Made by a program: the position numbers and the translations under genes. This document shows, one piece after another, positions 18,901-26,251 of a stretch of DNA of 64,000 nt (positions are counted from its first letter, which is position 1; every line of letters starts with the position of its first letter). The DNA is from Bordetella sp. LUAb4 (GTDB lineage Bacteria; Pseudomonadota; Gammaproteobacteria; Burkholderiales; Burkholderiaceae_B): contig NZ_JAHPZX010000004.1 in the NCBI RefSeq assembly GCF_021325795.1, forward strand, positions 744,001-808,000, read 5' to 3'. Below the pieces are notes generated by a model. It did no database searches. It saw only the letters and a program-made list of their open reading frames with translations, and was not told where the DNA came from.

Positions 18901-19580
18901 TTCTCCGCATCGGTCGCGGCGGAGGTGGACTTGGCCGCCAAGTCGCCGGTCGTAGGGGTGGCGGCGCCAGCCACGGTGCCGCTGGTCGCGGTCGTCTTGC
19001 TGGTACTTGCCGGGTCGCCGGTAGTGATCGTGTCGCCGCTGTTGGTGGTGTCGCCGCTGTTGGTGTGGCCGCTCGTGGTGATGTCGCCGCGTGTGGTGTC
19101 GCCGCTGGTGGTTATGTCGGCACTGGCGGTGTCGCCGCTCGTGGTGATGTTGCCGGTGGTAGCGCTGCTGACACTCGGGGTCTTGTCGCTGCCGGCGCCG
19201 GCTGGCTGACTGCCGTCGACCTTGCCGTCGTTGACCCCGGCGGCGGCGGGCTTGCCCGCGCCAGTCTTGCCGTGACTGCCCTGGCCATCGGCCCGGCTGC
19301 CGCCCTGCCCGACGTCGTGTTCCGCGACCGGCTTCGGCGCGGCGGGTACCGTGGCGTCGTTCGACGCGGCTGACCCCGGGTGGGCGTCGGCGCCGGCATT
19401 GGCCGGCGCGGCATGCTGTTGAGCGGCGACGGCGGCAACGGACGCGTCATAGACCACACGGGGTTCCAACGCCATGATCAAGGGAGAAGGAGCTACCCCC
19501 CGCCCGGATCGCGTAAGGGCGCCCTTCTTGCCGCCGCCAGACAGGCCCAGGCGTTTCAAGAATTGCTCAACAGCATTCAT
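12912..19580 (-). CDS. Giant DUF4347/Ig-like repeat surface protein (adhesin candidate)
   Basis: A 2222-aa protein heading the export operon. The N-terminus has no Sec signal but has the motif MALEPRVVYDAS (LEPR at 38-41), typical of DUF4347 proteins. A Ser/Thr/Asp-rich low-complexity stretch (about 110-200) follows. The DUF4347 domain (about 225-425) contains HLISHGSDG with His298 and IYGCDVA with Cys341. Then come a beta-rich domain, nine tandem repeats of about 142 aa, a (TPPVV)n proline linker and a C-terminal putative Ig domain. There are no GGxGxD RTX repeats. GGGGAG eight bases before ATG 19580 fixes the start; the open frame continues to 19673. Likely exported by the four downstream gene products and used in adhesion or biofilm. 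Confidence 0.85.
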   Translation of the reverse strand: MNAVEQFLKRLGLSGGGKKGALTRSGRGVAPSPLIMALEPRVVYDASVAAVAAQQHAAPANAGADAHPGSAASNDATVPAAPKPVAEHDVGQGGSRADGQGSHGKTGAGKPAAAGVNDGKVDGSQPAGAGSDKTPSVSSATTGNITTSGDTASADITTSGDTTRGDITTSGHTNSGDTTNSGDTITTGDPASTSKTTATSGTVAGAATPTTGDLAAKSTSAATDAEKTFLVVNAVTSGAGSRSVVFIDSTVANMQTLIDGLPQGTEYVILKSTSDGFAQMADYLQAHPGADAIHLISHGSDGTVHAGSTTLNASDLLAESAQLARIGAAMNPGGDFLIYGCDVAQSVAGQQLVQEIAALTHLNVAASTDATGAAALGGDWTLEYQSGAVHTAVIESAAAQARYDTLLAVTAESYDTAADNNFAAIGSSQFALDGIVYTFDQAANSFAYNTSNSPQGWSDLMDTPTDGVLMINADGASAMSNVTISLSNGHTFNLMGFDLSSFNGDLYIQAHYANGTSSALIQLATAAVGGFVGNVASQLGSAFNNILSFSLIDQNDSGAFEPTLDNLTYQDTGPSVATSSGSASWSAADNGVGAGGAPVAIDPGLTLSDGGSATAKNATIQITNIQTGDVLGFTAQSGITGIYDSSTGTLTLSTGAGTATIAQWQAALESVTFYSSLTSPNLNTTTRTISFSFNDGTFASNIATRNVAVIATDQTPVLTEGGATSTNYLAGTTASAVDANIHVSDADNASLATATVTIASGYVAGDTLDFTNDNATLYGDIQKSYNPTTHALSLSSGSGTATIAQWQAALDAVTFAASSSTTGGTRDITFTISDGTKTSSALHHSVIVTAGPAVITDSGSASFVTGDNTGSTPVAVDPGITISDGSSTTLESATVQITGNFQVSHDQLLFVNNPATMGDISAIYTTSTGLLTLSSASGTASLAQWQAALRSITFTSDLVVPSNATRTISYQIKDGSLTSPVATRTLTVTATDQTPIIGGGGNTASFVAGDNVSSTPVVINNAVTVADADGGPLHTATITITGNYQATDALGFTNTSASLYGDIVAGYSSGVLTLTSSSNTATLAQWQQALRAVTYTSSAITPNNASRTITFSISDGIKSSTTIASTVTVTDTDQTPLISGSSGSVTLTQGDNTNSTPVVVDSGIVVSDLDNTTLTSATITIGNFDGSSDVLLFVGNPATMGNINGSYSNGVLTLTSAGAFATLAQWQAALRSIQFQNLSSTPDTTARIISFEISDGSKTSSAWSRTVNVDATAQTPIISTTSSGSVAFVAGDNVASTPVAIDSGILLSDGDSSTLSSATIQIGAGFHAGEDVLGFTNDGATMGNIFASYDAATGTLKLTSVGATATLAQWQAALRAVTYTDTAVTPDTSTRSISVTVSDGTKTSAAYSRAVTVADTDQTPIIDSSNAGATSFVAGDNTVSTPVVIDNGIAISDLDNATMVSATIQIAVGFHAGQDVLGFANDGLTMGNISGTYDAATGEMTLQSAGASASVAQWQAALRSVTYTNTAISPDTATRTIAFAVSDGTKTSASLSRDVTVTASNQTPVINSGSTGAASFVAGDNAPSTPVTVDNAITLADLDNATLASATVHVGAGFRAGEDVLGFTNDGVTMGNISATYDPATGTLTLTSAGATATLAQWQAALSAVTYTDTAITPDTTTRSIEFVVSDGSNSSSVHTRDVTVTDTDQTPIITGSGGAAEFVFGDNTASIPLVIDSGISVVDLDNATLASATVKIGGGFHAGEDVLAFVNDGATMGNITASYDTASGTLTLTSAGASATRAQWQAALRSVTYIDTATTPATATRSISFTVSDGTKTSAAFTRTVSVAAAPVVTPPVVTPPVVTPPVVTPPVDEVPPAPAPVPDQVPPALISLLPAPPGGLASRPGALGGSAAAARGMAAPDVITFFPMNLTDAISNPLIVADALTDEPAIGAISGVNTVTFTATEIGEVGDTGGINAFGTAGGPQAHGSLSRTTVDTATSIPAPALHELALAQAEQMVRVVAGPNQAFSISLPLIVGTAGAPAAAEAHVSVRMADGRPLPAWVRFDPVRGTLEGRAPANGAAPLEIQIVVRDAAGRESRRAMTIQFVERPGQADAGAEAGAGHPAAALAVAGALDAVRAEAIFGRSFASTEGAVHTDPAGVRGPAPAAGPMPMAQAGHPRDAAPPAKPSLSEQFARAHASLHAAVPVAVASAAAVHAPADRPHA
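14044..17847 (-). repeat. Nine tandem ~142-aa (about 427-bp) repeats in the adhesin gene
   Basis: Each unit starts with a G-[AS]-x-[SE]-F-V-A-G-D-N-T-x-S-T-P-V stretch, passes DLDNATLxSATV and GFTNDGxTMGNI, contains the near-invariant TLAQWQAALRxVTY, and ends SISFTVSDGTKTS...VTVTDTDQTPII. The corresponding DNA (for example the GCGGCCTGCCACTG core) recurs about every 420-435 bases. The later units (towards 14.0-15.5 kb) are the most alike; those nearest the DUF4347 domain are the most diverged. This suggests repeat gain at the C-terminal side and makes copy-number change by recombination likely. Confidence 0.85.
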
Positions 19581-19951
19581 CACCGACACTCCCCTACCCC
19601 AGTGTTGCGCGGCGGACGGTCTCCTGCGGGCGGAGTCACATATCGCAACACCCGACTGCACGATTTTCAACAAAAGTCGGCCGACTCGGAATCACTTTGA
19701 AATTTTTTAGTAAATTTCGTGGCGGAATCATAGCCATATGGCTGATTGTCGCAAAGCATTTCCTGAGGAAAATTTGCGAATAGCGGGCGAATTTCGGGAT
19801 TTGGGAAACAGATCCGGATGAAAACCGCCAGGTTTCTGACAAAAAGCCGATGAATTCGGACTTATATTTCTTATATGTCGTTTTATTTCCGATAATTTCT
19901 CGAAAATCGGGATCAGCGCGGCTCCCGAGCCCTCAGGCCACGGGCAGCCCC
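19581..19951. promoter_or_regulatory. AT-rich leader region of the adhesin operon (371 bp)
   Basis: Between the adhesin start and the kefC stop the composition falls sharply, especially at about 19670-19905, with long A/T runs unlike its neighbours. It holds a 12-bp palindrome AGCCATATGGCT at 19732-19743, about 155 bases upstream of the start codon, and no supportable gene. It must contain the promoter of the minus-strand five-gene operon. AT-rich leaders of this kind are typical targets of H-NS-like silencers; that is an inference. No individual -35/-10 pair is convincing enough to name. Confidence 0.5.
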
Positions 19952-21799
19952 CTACCCAGCAGTCCGCGGCATCTCTTCCTGCCCCGCCGTCTCCTCGCTT
20001 TGCGGTCCCCAGGAATCCCGATGCGTACTCAAAGCCAGCCGCCGATCCCGCGCGATCGACTGTTCCAGCGTCTCCTGCGCCCGCTTGGCCACGGTGATCC
20101 GCAAGCCTTCATCCTCGAAATTGGCGGTCGTCTCTTCCAGCATATTGATGTTGTTGCGCCTGAACGCATCCGCCACCTCGCGCGCCTCGTACGCGTCCAT
20201 GCCCAGCGCCTGCAAGGCATGCCGCCCCGCCGTCAGCGCCGACTCGAATAACTCGCGCTCCACCACCTCGACGCCACGCTGGCGCAATTGGTAGTAATGC
20301 ACCGCGTCACGCGCCCGCGCCACGATGCGCAGATTGGGAAACTGCTCCTGCACCAGATCCACCAGGCGCAGATTCTCCGGCACCGTGTCGATGGCGTTGA
20401 CCAGCACCCGCGCCCGCCCCGCACCCGCTGTTTCCAGCAACTCCGCGCGGGTGGCATCACCGTAGAACACCTTCATGCCGAACTTGCGCAGGGTTTCGAT
20501 ATTGTCCGGATCGTGATCCAGCACGACCACCTTCACGCCATTGGCCAACAGCAGACGGCCGGCGATCTGGCCGAAGCGGCCGAAACCCGCGATGATGACG
20601 CTGGCGCCGTCGTCATCGATCTCGTCATCGGCACGCTGCTGGCGCGGCCGGCGCCGCTCCAGCACGTCCAGCACCGCCAGCACGATGGGCGTCGCCGCCA
20701 TGGACAATGCCACCGCCAGGGTCAACAGCCGCGCCCAGTCATCCGGCAACACGCCGGCATCGTGCGCGCTGCCGAACACCACGAAAGCGAACTCACTTCC
20801 CTGCCCCAGCAGCGTGGCGAACAGCACGCAGCGCCCGCCGCCGATGCCCAATACATGGGACATGGCCCACAGCAGCACGAACTTGACGATCAGAAAAGCC
20901 AGCAGCAGTCCCAATACTTGCCAGGGATGGGACAGCAATGTGCCGAAGTCGATCGACATGCCGACGCCGATGAAGAACAGCCCCAGCAGCAAACCCTTGA
21001 ACGGCTGGATATCGCTTTCCAGCGCGTGGCGGTATTCCGAGCTGGCCAGCAGCACCCCCGCCAGGAAAGCCCCCATGGCCATGGACAGGCCGGCGCTTTC
21101 CATCAACTGGCCCACGCCGATCACCAGGAACAAGGCCACCGCGCTGAACACCTCGCGCAAGCCGGATCGCGCCACGAAACGCAGCAGCGGACGCGCCAGA
21201 TAGCGCCCCCCCACCACCGCGATGGCCAGCGCGATGACTATCTTCAACGTCGCCAGCCACAGCGAATCGCCCTCGCCGCCTTGGCCGCCCGCCAGCAGCG
21301 GGATCAAGGCCACCAGGGGAATCGCAGCCAGATCCTGGAACAGCAATACCGAGAAAGCACGTTGTCCCAGCACGGTCTGCTGCAGGCTGCGCTCGTTCAT
21401 CGCCTGCACGGCGATGGCCGTGGACGACAGCGCCAGCGTCATGCCCACCAGCAGGGCCACGCGCCAATCCAGGCCCTGCCACCAGACCAGGGCGCCTAGC
21501 GCGGCGCCGCACACCGCCATCTGCAGCGCGCCGCCGCCGAACACGGGCACCCGCAGATTCCACAGCCGCCGCGGGTCCAGTTCAAGGCCGATCAGGAACA
21601 ACATCAGGACGACGCCAATCTCGGCGAAATGCAGGATCTCCGTGGGATCGTCCACCACCCGCAGCCCCCACGGGCCAATCACGCAGCCTGCGATCAGATA
21701 GCCCAGCACCGACCCCATACGGGCCCGCACCGCCAGCGGCACGAACACCACCGTGACGCCCAGGTAGACCAGACCCTGCAACAACAGTTGTTCATTCAT
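19952..21799 (-). CDS. kefC: Glutathione-regulated K+/H+ antiporter, KefB/KefC type
   Basis: A 615-aa CPA2 antiporter: about 12 membrane helices in residues 1-375 with [19 protein letters not shown], the [17 protein letters not shown] block and [41 protein letters not shown] cytoplasmic RCK/TrkA-N domain follows ([34 protein letters not shown], then [23 protein letters not shown]). KefB/C proteins release potassium and acidify the cytoplasm when electrophiles form glutathione adducts. Its start overlaps the end of the kefF-like gene by eight bases, the classical ancillary-subunit arrangement, which supports this call over a plain YbaL-type exchanger. Confidence 0.92.
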   Translation of the reverse strand: MNEQLLLQGLVYLGVTVVFVPLAVRARMGSVLGYLIAGCVIGPWGLRVVDDPTEILHFAEIGVVLMLFLIGLELDPRRLWNLRVPVFGGGALQMAVCGAALGALVWWQGLDWRVALLVGMTLALSSTAIAVQAMNERSLQQTVLGQRAFSVLLFQDLAAIPLVALIPLLAGGQGGEGDSLWLATLKIVIALAIAVVGGRYLARPLLRFVARSGLREVFSAVALFLVIGVGQLMESAGLSMAMGAFLAGVLLASSEYRHALESDIQPFKGLLLGLFFIGVGMSIDFGTLLSHPWQVLGLLLAFLIVKFVLLWAMSHVLGIGGGRCVLFATLLGQGSEFAFVVFGSAHDAGVLPDDWARLLTLAVALSMAATPIVLAVLDVLERRRPRQQRADDEIDDDGASVIIAGFGRFGQIAGRLLLANGVKVVVLDHDPDNIETLRKFGMKVFYGDATRAELLETAGAGRARVLVNAIDTVPENLRLVDLVQEQFPNLRIVARARDAVHYYQLRQRGVEVVERELFESALTAGRHALQALGMDAYEAREVADAFRRNNINMLEETTANFEDEGLRITVAKRAQETLEQSIARDRRLALSTHRDSWGPQSEETAGQEEMPRTAG

Positions 21800-22343
21800 G
21801 GACGGGAGCTCCGGCGTTCGTGTACTGGCTCATCAGCGCCTCCAACTGTTCACGGTAGCGTGCGCCGGCCCCGGCTAATTGCTCTTGCGACAACGTGGTG
21901 ACGCCATGCAGCGAAAACGGCTCCAGCCAACGCATACCGCACTGTTCGCCAGCGCTGCGCAGCGGTTGCCCCAGCATGCCCAGATGATTCTCGCCGCAAC
22001 AGCTGAAATTGCCCTCGTCGCCGCCCGTGGTCACCGTCCACATCACGTCCTTGCCGCTCAACACGCCCGCGCCCTTGCCGTAGGCCCAGCCGTATTGCAG
22101 CACTTTGTCCATCCACAAACGGAACAAGGCGGGTGAGCCGTACCAATGCATGGGATGCTGCCAGATCACCAGCCGCGCCGACGCCAGCGCGTGCTGTTCG
22201 GCCGCGACATCGATGCTGAAGTCAGGGTACAGATCGTAGAGAGACCGCAGTTGCACGCCGTCCATATCCTCCAGGGCGTCGAGCAAGGCATTGTTGGCGC
22301 GGGAATGGCGCGGATAGGGATGGGCGTAAATTATGACGATCAT
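21792..22343 (-). CDS. kefF: KefF-like NAD(P)H oxidoreductase, antiporter ancillary subunit
   Basis: A 183-aa flavodoxin-fold quinone reductase: the N-terminal strand and phosphate loop [18 protein letters not shown], the [32 protein letters not shown] block that binds the flavin and substrate face, and the [17 protein letters not shown] segment. KefF/KefG proteins bind the KefC/KefB antiporter, are needed for its full activity and reduce quinones. The gene overlaps kefC by eight bases and precedes it, so one transcript is expected. Its start is 73 bases from the divergent arginase start; the promoters of both lie in that gap. Confidence 0.9.
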   Translation of the reverse strand: MIVIIYAHPYPRHSRANNALLDALEDMDGVQLRSLYDLYPDFSIDVAAEQHALASARLVIWQHPMHWYGSPALFRLWMDKVLQYGWAYGKGAGVLSGKDVMWTVTTGGDEGNFSCCGENHLGMLGQPLRSAGEQCGMRWLEPFSLHGVTTLSQEQLAGAGARYREQLEALMSQYTNAGAPVHE

Positions 22344-22416
22344 TCGTGATCCTGGACGGGCAACAGCGCGATATCAAACGATGTTAGCCTTGGCGTTTGT
22401 ATTACGCGAGGCTGGC

Positions 22417-23334
22417 ATGGCAATCACGCAAGTGGATCTTATCGGAGCACCCACCGACGTCGGGGCAAGCATACGGGGCGCCTCGATGGGCCCCGAAGCG
22501 TTGCGCGTCGCCAGCTTGGCACCGGCCCTGGAACACCAGGGCATGCGGGTGTTCGACGCAGGCAACCTCACCGGTCCGACCAATCCCTGGCACCCCCCGC
22601 GCGACGGCTTTCGGCATCTGGAAGAGGTGGCGCACTGGAACCGGGCGGTCCATGAAGCGGTGTTGGGCTCCTTGCAAGCGGGGCATTTTCCCATATTGAT
22701 GGGCGGCGATCATTGCCTGGCGATCGGGTCGATCAGCGCCGTCGCGCAATATTGCCGTGCGGTAGGCCGCAAACTGGTCGTATTGTGGCTGGACGCCCAT
22801 GCCGATGCCAACACCCACGACATCACGCCCACCGGCAATATCCACGGCATGCCGGTGGCCTGTCTGTGCGGCCAGGGCCCCGATGCCCTCACCCGCCTGA
22901 GCGATACCTATCCGGCGGTGGATGCCGCGGCCATACGCCAGGTCGGCATCCGCAGCGTCGACGCTGAAGAAAAACGCCAGTTACGCGAATTGGGGCTGCG
23001 TGTCTTCGACATGCGCCACATCGACGAAAACGGCATGCGCCTGACCATGGAGCAGGCCCTGGCCGAGGTCGACGAGGACACCCACCTGCATGTCAGCTTC
23101 GATGCGGACTTTCTGGATTCGGTGGTGGCGCCAGGGGTTGGGACTCCGGTCCTGGGCGGTCCGACCTATCGGGAAGCGCAATTGTGCATGGAGATGATCG
23201 CCGATACCGGGCGCCTGTCCTCGCTGGACCTGATGGAGTTGAACCCGGCCTGCGACGTGCGCAATCAGACGGCGGAAGTGGTGGTCGACTTGGTGGAAAG
23301 CCTGTTCGGGAAGTCGACGCTGATCCGGCGCTAG
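22417..23334 (+). CDS. rocF: Arginase
   Basis: A 305-aa ureohydrolase with the full di-manganese site: GGDH at 96-99, DAHAD at 126-130, and SFDADFLD with Asp229 and Asp231. The HGMPVACLCG loop and the TPTGNIHG substrate loop are those of true arginases, which hydrolyse L-arginine to ornithine and urea, rather than agmatinases. The start at MAITQVDLIG is supported by GAGG six bases upstream; the open frame extends back to 22333 but would run into the promoter shared with kefF. It is a single gene with its own promoter. Confidence 0.92.
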   Translation: MAITQVDLIGAPTDVGASIRGASMGPEALRVASLAPALEHQGMRVFDAGNLTGPTNPWHPPRDGFRHLEEVAHWNRAVHEAVLGSLQAGHFPILMGGDHCLAIGSISAVAQYCRAVGRKLVVLWLDAHADANTHDITPTGNIHGMPVACLCGQGPDALTRLSDTYPAVDAAAIRQVGIRSVDAEEKRQLRELGLRVFDMRHIDENGMRLTMEQALAEVDEDTHLHVSFDADFLDSVVAPGVGTPVLGGPTYREAQLCMEMIADTGRLSSLDLMELNPACDVRNQTAEVVVDLVESLFGKSTLIRR

Positions 23335-23472
23335 TGCGCGGGTCCGCGCCGCTTACGTGGTCCTTGAGTGGTTCACACTCTGTTGCGATAATTGCCGGCC
23401 TTGCCCACCAGCACTGTCTGATGGGCGCCAAGGTTTATCCCTCAACAGACACTGCATCCACGAGACCTCAAC

Positions 23473-23877
23473 ATGAACCGTAATGACGACGCCGGCAAGC
23501 TGATCCTACGCTTGGTACTGGGCATCCTGATCCTGCTGCACGGTATCAGCAAAATGACGCATGGCGTCGGTTTCATTGTCAATATGGTCCAACAGCACGG
23601 TTTGCCGTCGTTCGTGGCCTACCTGGTCTATATCGGCGAAGTCATCGCCCCGATCCTCGTCATCGTCGGCCTGTTCGCCCGCCTGGGTGGCTTGATCATC
23701 GCCATCAATATGGTTTTCGCCTTTGTCCTGGTGCACTCCGGCCAGCTGTTCCAGATCAACAATCAAGGCGGCTGGCAGTTGGAGCTGCAGGGTATGTATC
23801 TGGCGGCGGCACTGGCTGTCGCCCTGTTTGGCGCTGGCCGTTTCAGCCTGGGCGGCGCCAACGGCCGCTACAACTGA
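23473..23877 (+). CDS. DoxX-family membrane protein
   Basis: A 134-aa protein with four predicted transmembrane helices: LILRLVLGILILLHGISKM, FVAYLVYIGEVIAPILVIVGLFA, LIIAINMVFAFVLVHSG, and MYLAAALAVALFGAGRFS. The HGISKM element in helix 1 and the GGLIIAINM block are typical of DoxX/YphA proteins. Some members act with thiol or redox enzymes in the inner membrane; no specific substrate is implied here. It stands alone between arginase and a convergent DUF4189-like gene. Confidence 0.88.
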   Translation: MNRNDDAGKLILRLVLGILILLHGISKMTHGVGFIVNMVQQHGLPSFVAYLVYIGEVIAPILVIVGLFARLGGLIIAINMVFAFVLVHSGQLFQINNQGGWQLELQGMYLAAALAVALFGAGRFSLGGANGRYN

Positions 23878-23937
23878 GTCGGCTTCCCGGCCCCGCGCTG
23901 GGGCCGGGCGTAAGGGGCGTTCGGATCAATGTTCGGA

Positions 23938-24912
23938 TCAATGCGCCCGCAGCGGGCTCGCCTGCTCGCCGCTAGCCTTCTGATCCATGCCCACGTAGCC
24001 GTCCATGTAAGCACGGCCCGAGCAGCGCACCATGGCCACGCAGGCCTGGGTCTTTTCCTTTTCATTGCAAGTCAGGCGCGCCTGATCCCGGGCGCTGCGC
24101 GGCTCCGGATTCAATACCGTGTAGTTATGGCCGGTCTCCTTGGGAGCGCCCTTGGGCCAGGCCAATCCCACGCAAGTGTCCTTATAGGTAATGAGCGTGG
24201 AGCACCCCTTGCACTCCTCCCAGTCCTTCAAGCTCTTGACTGCTTCTTTCTCGCTGGGATAGTCGTCCGCGTACATGGCGTGGCCGGTATTGGTTTCCGC
24301 GATGGTGCCCCAGTATTCGCGCTTGTCCAGCTTGGCGGACAAGGCCTCCAGATCGGCCGGCCGGGCGCGCGCCGCGGCGGCGTTGTGCGTGGGACTGTAG
24401 CCGGGTCCCACGCAGATCGGCAGCATCGCCAGACGGCATTTGCCGTCGGCACTTTGCGCGGTGCATTTGCGTATGGCGGCCTTGGCAGCGATTTCAGGCC
24501 CGGCGCTATTGCCGGGGAACAGGTCCTGGCGGGTATTGGCTGCCCACGCCATGCAGCTATCGGCGAACCAGCCCAGCGACTTGCACCCATCGCCACCCTT
24601 GCGGCGGCATTCCGCCACCGCGGCAGCCTCGGCGTCCTTGCCCGTGGCCACGGGTAGCGTCCAGAAGAGTTTTTTCTGCGTCTTGTCGGTCGCCACGCCG
24701 CCATATTGACGCGTGTCGGCACCATGAGCGACAGGCACGAGCATCAAGGCGCACAGGGTGAGCACGGCGCAGGCGGCGCGCAAAAGGATCTGGGAAATGG
24801 TTTGCGATTCAGCTTGGGAGACGTCTTGCGGGACGTCTTGCGGGACGTCTTGCAAGTCGTCTTGCGAATCGGCGTGCGAACGGGAAGGCAAATGGCGGGG
24901 CATCGTCATCAT
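23938..24912 (-). CDS. DUF4189-like secreted protein with a repeat-bearing N-terminal extension
   Basis: A 324-aa protein. After an unusual N-terminal extension of about 45 residues that includes QDVPQDVPQDVSQ, a membrane-insertion segment (LRAACAVLTLCALMLVPVAHG) leads to a mature part rich in paired cysteines. That part has two DUF4189-like halves: KDAEAAAVAECRRKGGDGCKSLGWFADSCMAWA and, near the C-terminus, SARDQARLTCNEKEKTQACVAMVRCSG. These domains are small disulphide-stabilised periplasmic modules of unknown function. The QDV repeat is encoded by 12-bp tandem copies. The start is uncertain: no good ribosome site precedes the ATG at 24912, and an initiation point nearer the signal segment is possible. 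Confidence 0.7.
   Translation of the reverse strand: MMTMPRHLPSRSHADSQDDLQDVPQDVPQDVSQAESQTISQILLRAACAVLTLCALMLVPVAHGADTRQYGGVATDKTQKKLFWTLPVATGKDAEAAAVAECRRKGGDGCKSLGWFADSCMAWAANTRQDLFPGNSAGPEIAAKAAIRKCTAQSADGKCRLAMLPICVGPGYSPTHNAAAARARPADLEALSAKLDKREYWGTIAETNTGHAMYADDYPSEKEAVKSLKDWEECKGCSTLITYKDTCVGLAWPKGAPKETGHNYTVLNPEPRSARDQARLTCNEKEKTQACVAMVRCSGRAYMDGYVGMDQKASGEQASPLRAH
24820..24867. repeat. 12-bp tandem repeat, four copies
   Basis: Four head-to-tail units (GACGTCTTGCGG twice, GACGTCTTGCAA, GTCGTCTTGCGA) lie in the 5' part of the DUF4189-like gene and encode its QDVPQDVPQDVSQ segment on the minus strand. Changes in copy number would keep the frame. Confidence 0.85.
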
Positions 24913-25243
24913 CGGTTTGCAGGAGGAAGCGGCACGGCGGCTACGCGCCATACCCGAGATCGACCAGCATGGTAGCGGGGTTCGCGCGCGGCACAGCATC
25001 TGGCTCGGCATATTGCGTAACAATTTTAATAACAATTCATTCATATTCCGTGACGAATTACGGAGAGAATGTCGATCCTCGGTAACGTATGCCTCGGTCT
25101 TCCATTCGGAGGCGGGTGGCCGCGGCGTCGATCGACTCCCTGCCAGAAGTTACTCCGAGAAACAAAATGCCCTCGCCGCGCGACCTGCTCCCTGCGCGGC
25201 GCGCCTGGGCCTAATCCGGATCGGGGAGCATGGAAACGTCGCC

Positions 25244-25804
25244 ATGAAGTCCAGCAAGAACGCTTCGAGCCCACCCGCACGGTACGTCGTGGGTGCGATC
25301 CTGTTGACCGCGCTGGCCGCCCTGGCGGGTTGCGCGCCTACCGGCGGGAGCTCGACCCTGCCTTCGCTCGGCAAGATGTTTTCGTCCGGCCTGTCCTTTT
25401 CGCCCAGCGTCAACGTGGCGAAGAACATGGAAGGCCATTCGATCGATGACGCCATCACCGCCTTGGGCGAGCCGAACAAGACCCATCCGGATGGCGACGC
25501 CACGGTGCTGGAATGGAGCGATTACCAGACCTCGCCCTATCAGTCCTGGGTGGTCGACGGTTCCAGTTCGCAGATGGTGGGGATGATTCCCGCCAGCAAC
25601 GGCATCGCCGCCACGCCGGTGATGCAGACCACCAACTATGGACACTACGAGAATCGCGTGGCGGTCTATCAGTGCGGTGTCTATATGCGCATGAAGGACA
25701 GCGTCATCACCGAAACCAAGGTGCAGGGCAATGTGTGCCCGGACTTCATCGCGGCATTGCGCAAGTGGGCCGGCGAAAAAGAAGACCGCAACTACATGAA
25801 CTGA
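25244..25804 (+). CDS. Hypothetical lipoprotein
   Basis: A 186-aa protein with a lipobox signal (AILLTALAALAGC, modified Cys near residue 29). The mature part starts with a Ser/Gly-rich stretch, then SVNVAKNMEGHSIDDAITALGEPNKTHPDGDATVLEW. That segment resembles the small-protein-A/BamE-type turn in which a GxP loop follows a DDAI/ALG helix. A C-terminal domain follows, with two cysteines (AVYQCGVYMRM, QGNVCPDF) that could pair. I do not recognise a named family. The ATG at 25244 was chosen because it starts the signal peptide directly; the open frame reaches far upstream. It lies downstream of, and divergent from, the DUF4189-like gene. Confidence 0.75.
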   Translation: MKSSKNASSPPARYVVGAILLTALAALAGCAPTGGSSTLPSLGKMFSSGLSFSPSVNVAKNMEGHSIDDAITALGEPNKTHPDGDATVLEWSDYQTSPYQSWVVDGSSSQMVGMIPASNGIAATPVMQTTNYGHYENRVAVYQCGVYMRMKDSVITETKVQGNVCPDFIAALRKWAGEKEDRNYMN

Positions 25805-25910
25805 GCGGCTTGGTGACCGATTCCGTTGAACAGGAATCATGCTGTACCGGGACGACTTCGCTAACGACTCGACACGTACTACGCGTTCCTGGACACTCTC
25901 CGCGACACGG

Positions 25911-26000
25911 GTAGGAATTGGTAACCCCGTCCACATTTCAAATCGGTTTCAAGCGCCCCACAGCCTTCTTGCGTCTCCCTACACTGGAATTGTCCGCATG
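25911..26000 (+). promoter_or_regulatory. Promoter region, copy 1 of a duplicated upstream sequence
   Basis: About 90 bases before the small lipoprotein are repeated upstream of the second WXXGXW gene (29638-29735). Shared parts in order: GTAGGAATTGGTAA, an identical 17-mer ATTTCAAATCGGTTTCA (25935-25951), and CAGCCTTCTTGCGTCTCCCTACACT. The spacing between these blocks is the same in both copies. The TACACT/TACATT pair is a plausible -10; no consensus -35 is seen, so the conserved 17-mer may be an activator or alternative-sigma site. Confidence 0.6.
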
Positions 26001-26030
26001 CATGTATGTGCGTTCCATCAGGAGTTCAGC

Positions 26031-26174
26031 ATGAAGAAGCTTATTGCCTTGCTCGCCGTTGCCTGCTCGTTGAGCGGCTGCATTGTCGTTCCAGCCGGCG
26101 GTGGCGGCGGCCATTATCACCATGGTGGATACCGTTACTATCCGGCACCGTCGCCCTATTACTACGGCCGTTGA
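26031..26174 (+). CDS. Small Gly/His/Tyr-rich lipoprotein
   Basis: A 47-aa protein: signal and lipobox MKKLIALLAVACSLSGC, then a short tail VPAGGGGGHYHHGGYRYYPAPSPYYYGR. CAGGAG seven bases before the ATG supports this start; the longer open frame upstream includes the promoter copy and is not used. The Gly/His/Tyr-rich tail resembles the Tyr/Gly/Trp-rich composition of the large WXXGXW protein that begins 77 bases downstream, with which it is probably co-transcribed. The counterpart is missing from the second WXXGXW locus. Confidence 0.75.
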   Translation: MKKLIALLAVACSLSGCIVVPAGGGGGHYHHGGYRYYPAPSPYYYGR

Positions 26175-26223
26175 TATCTCTCAGCCGCAGGCCAGGACCC
26201 GGACCAAGACCATGACAACAGGG

Positions 26224-26243
26224 CGAACGGCGAGAGCCGCTCG
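26224..26243 (+). promoter_or_regulatory. Conserved stem-loop just upstream of the first WXXGXW gene
   Basis: CGAACGGC-GAGA-GCCGCTCG forms an eight-position hairpin with one mismatch, eight bases before the ATG. The same stem with a different tetraloop (TTGA) is found at 29817-29836 before the second WXXGXW gene. Neither gene has a Shine-Dalgarno sequence between the hairpin and the ATG, so the structure may control translation. Confidence 0.5.
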
Positions 26244-26251
26244 ATGCTCGC

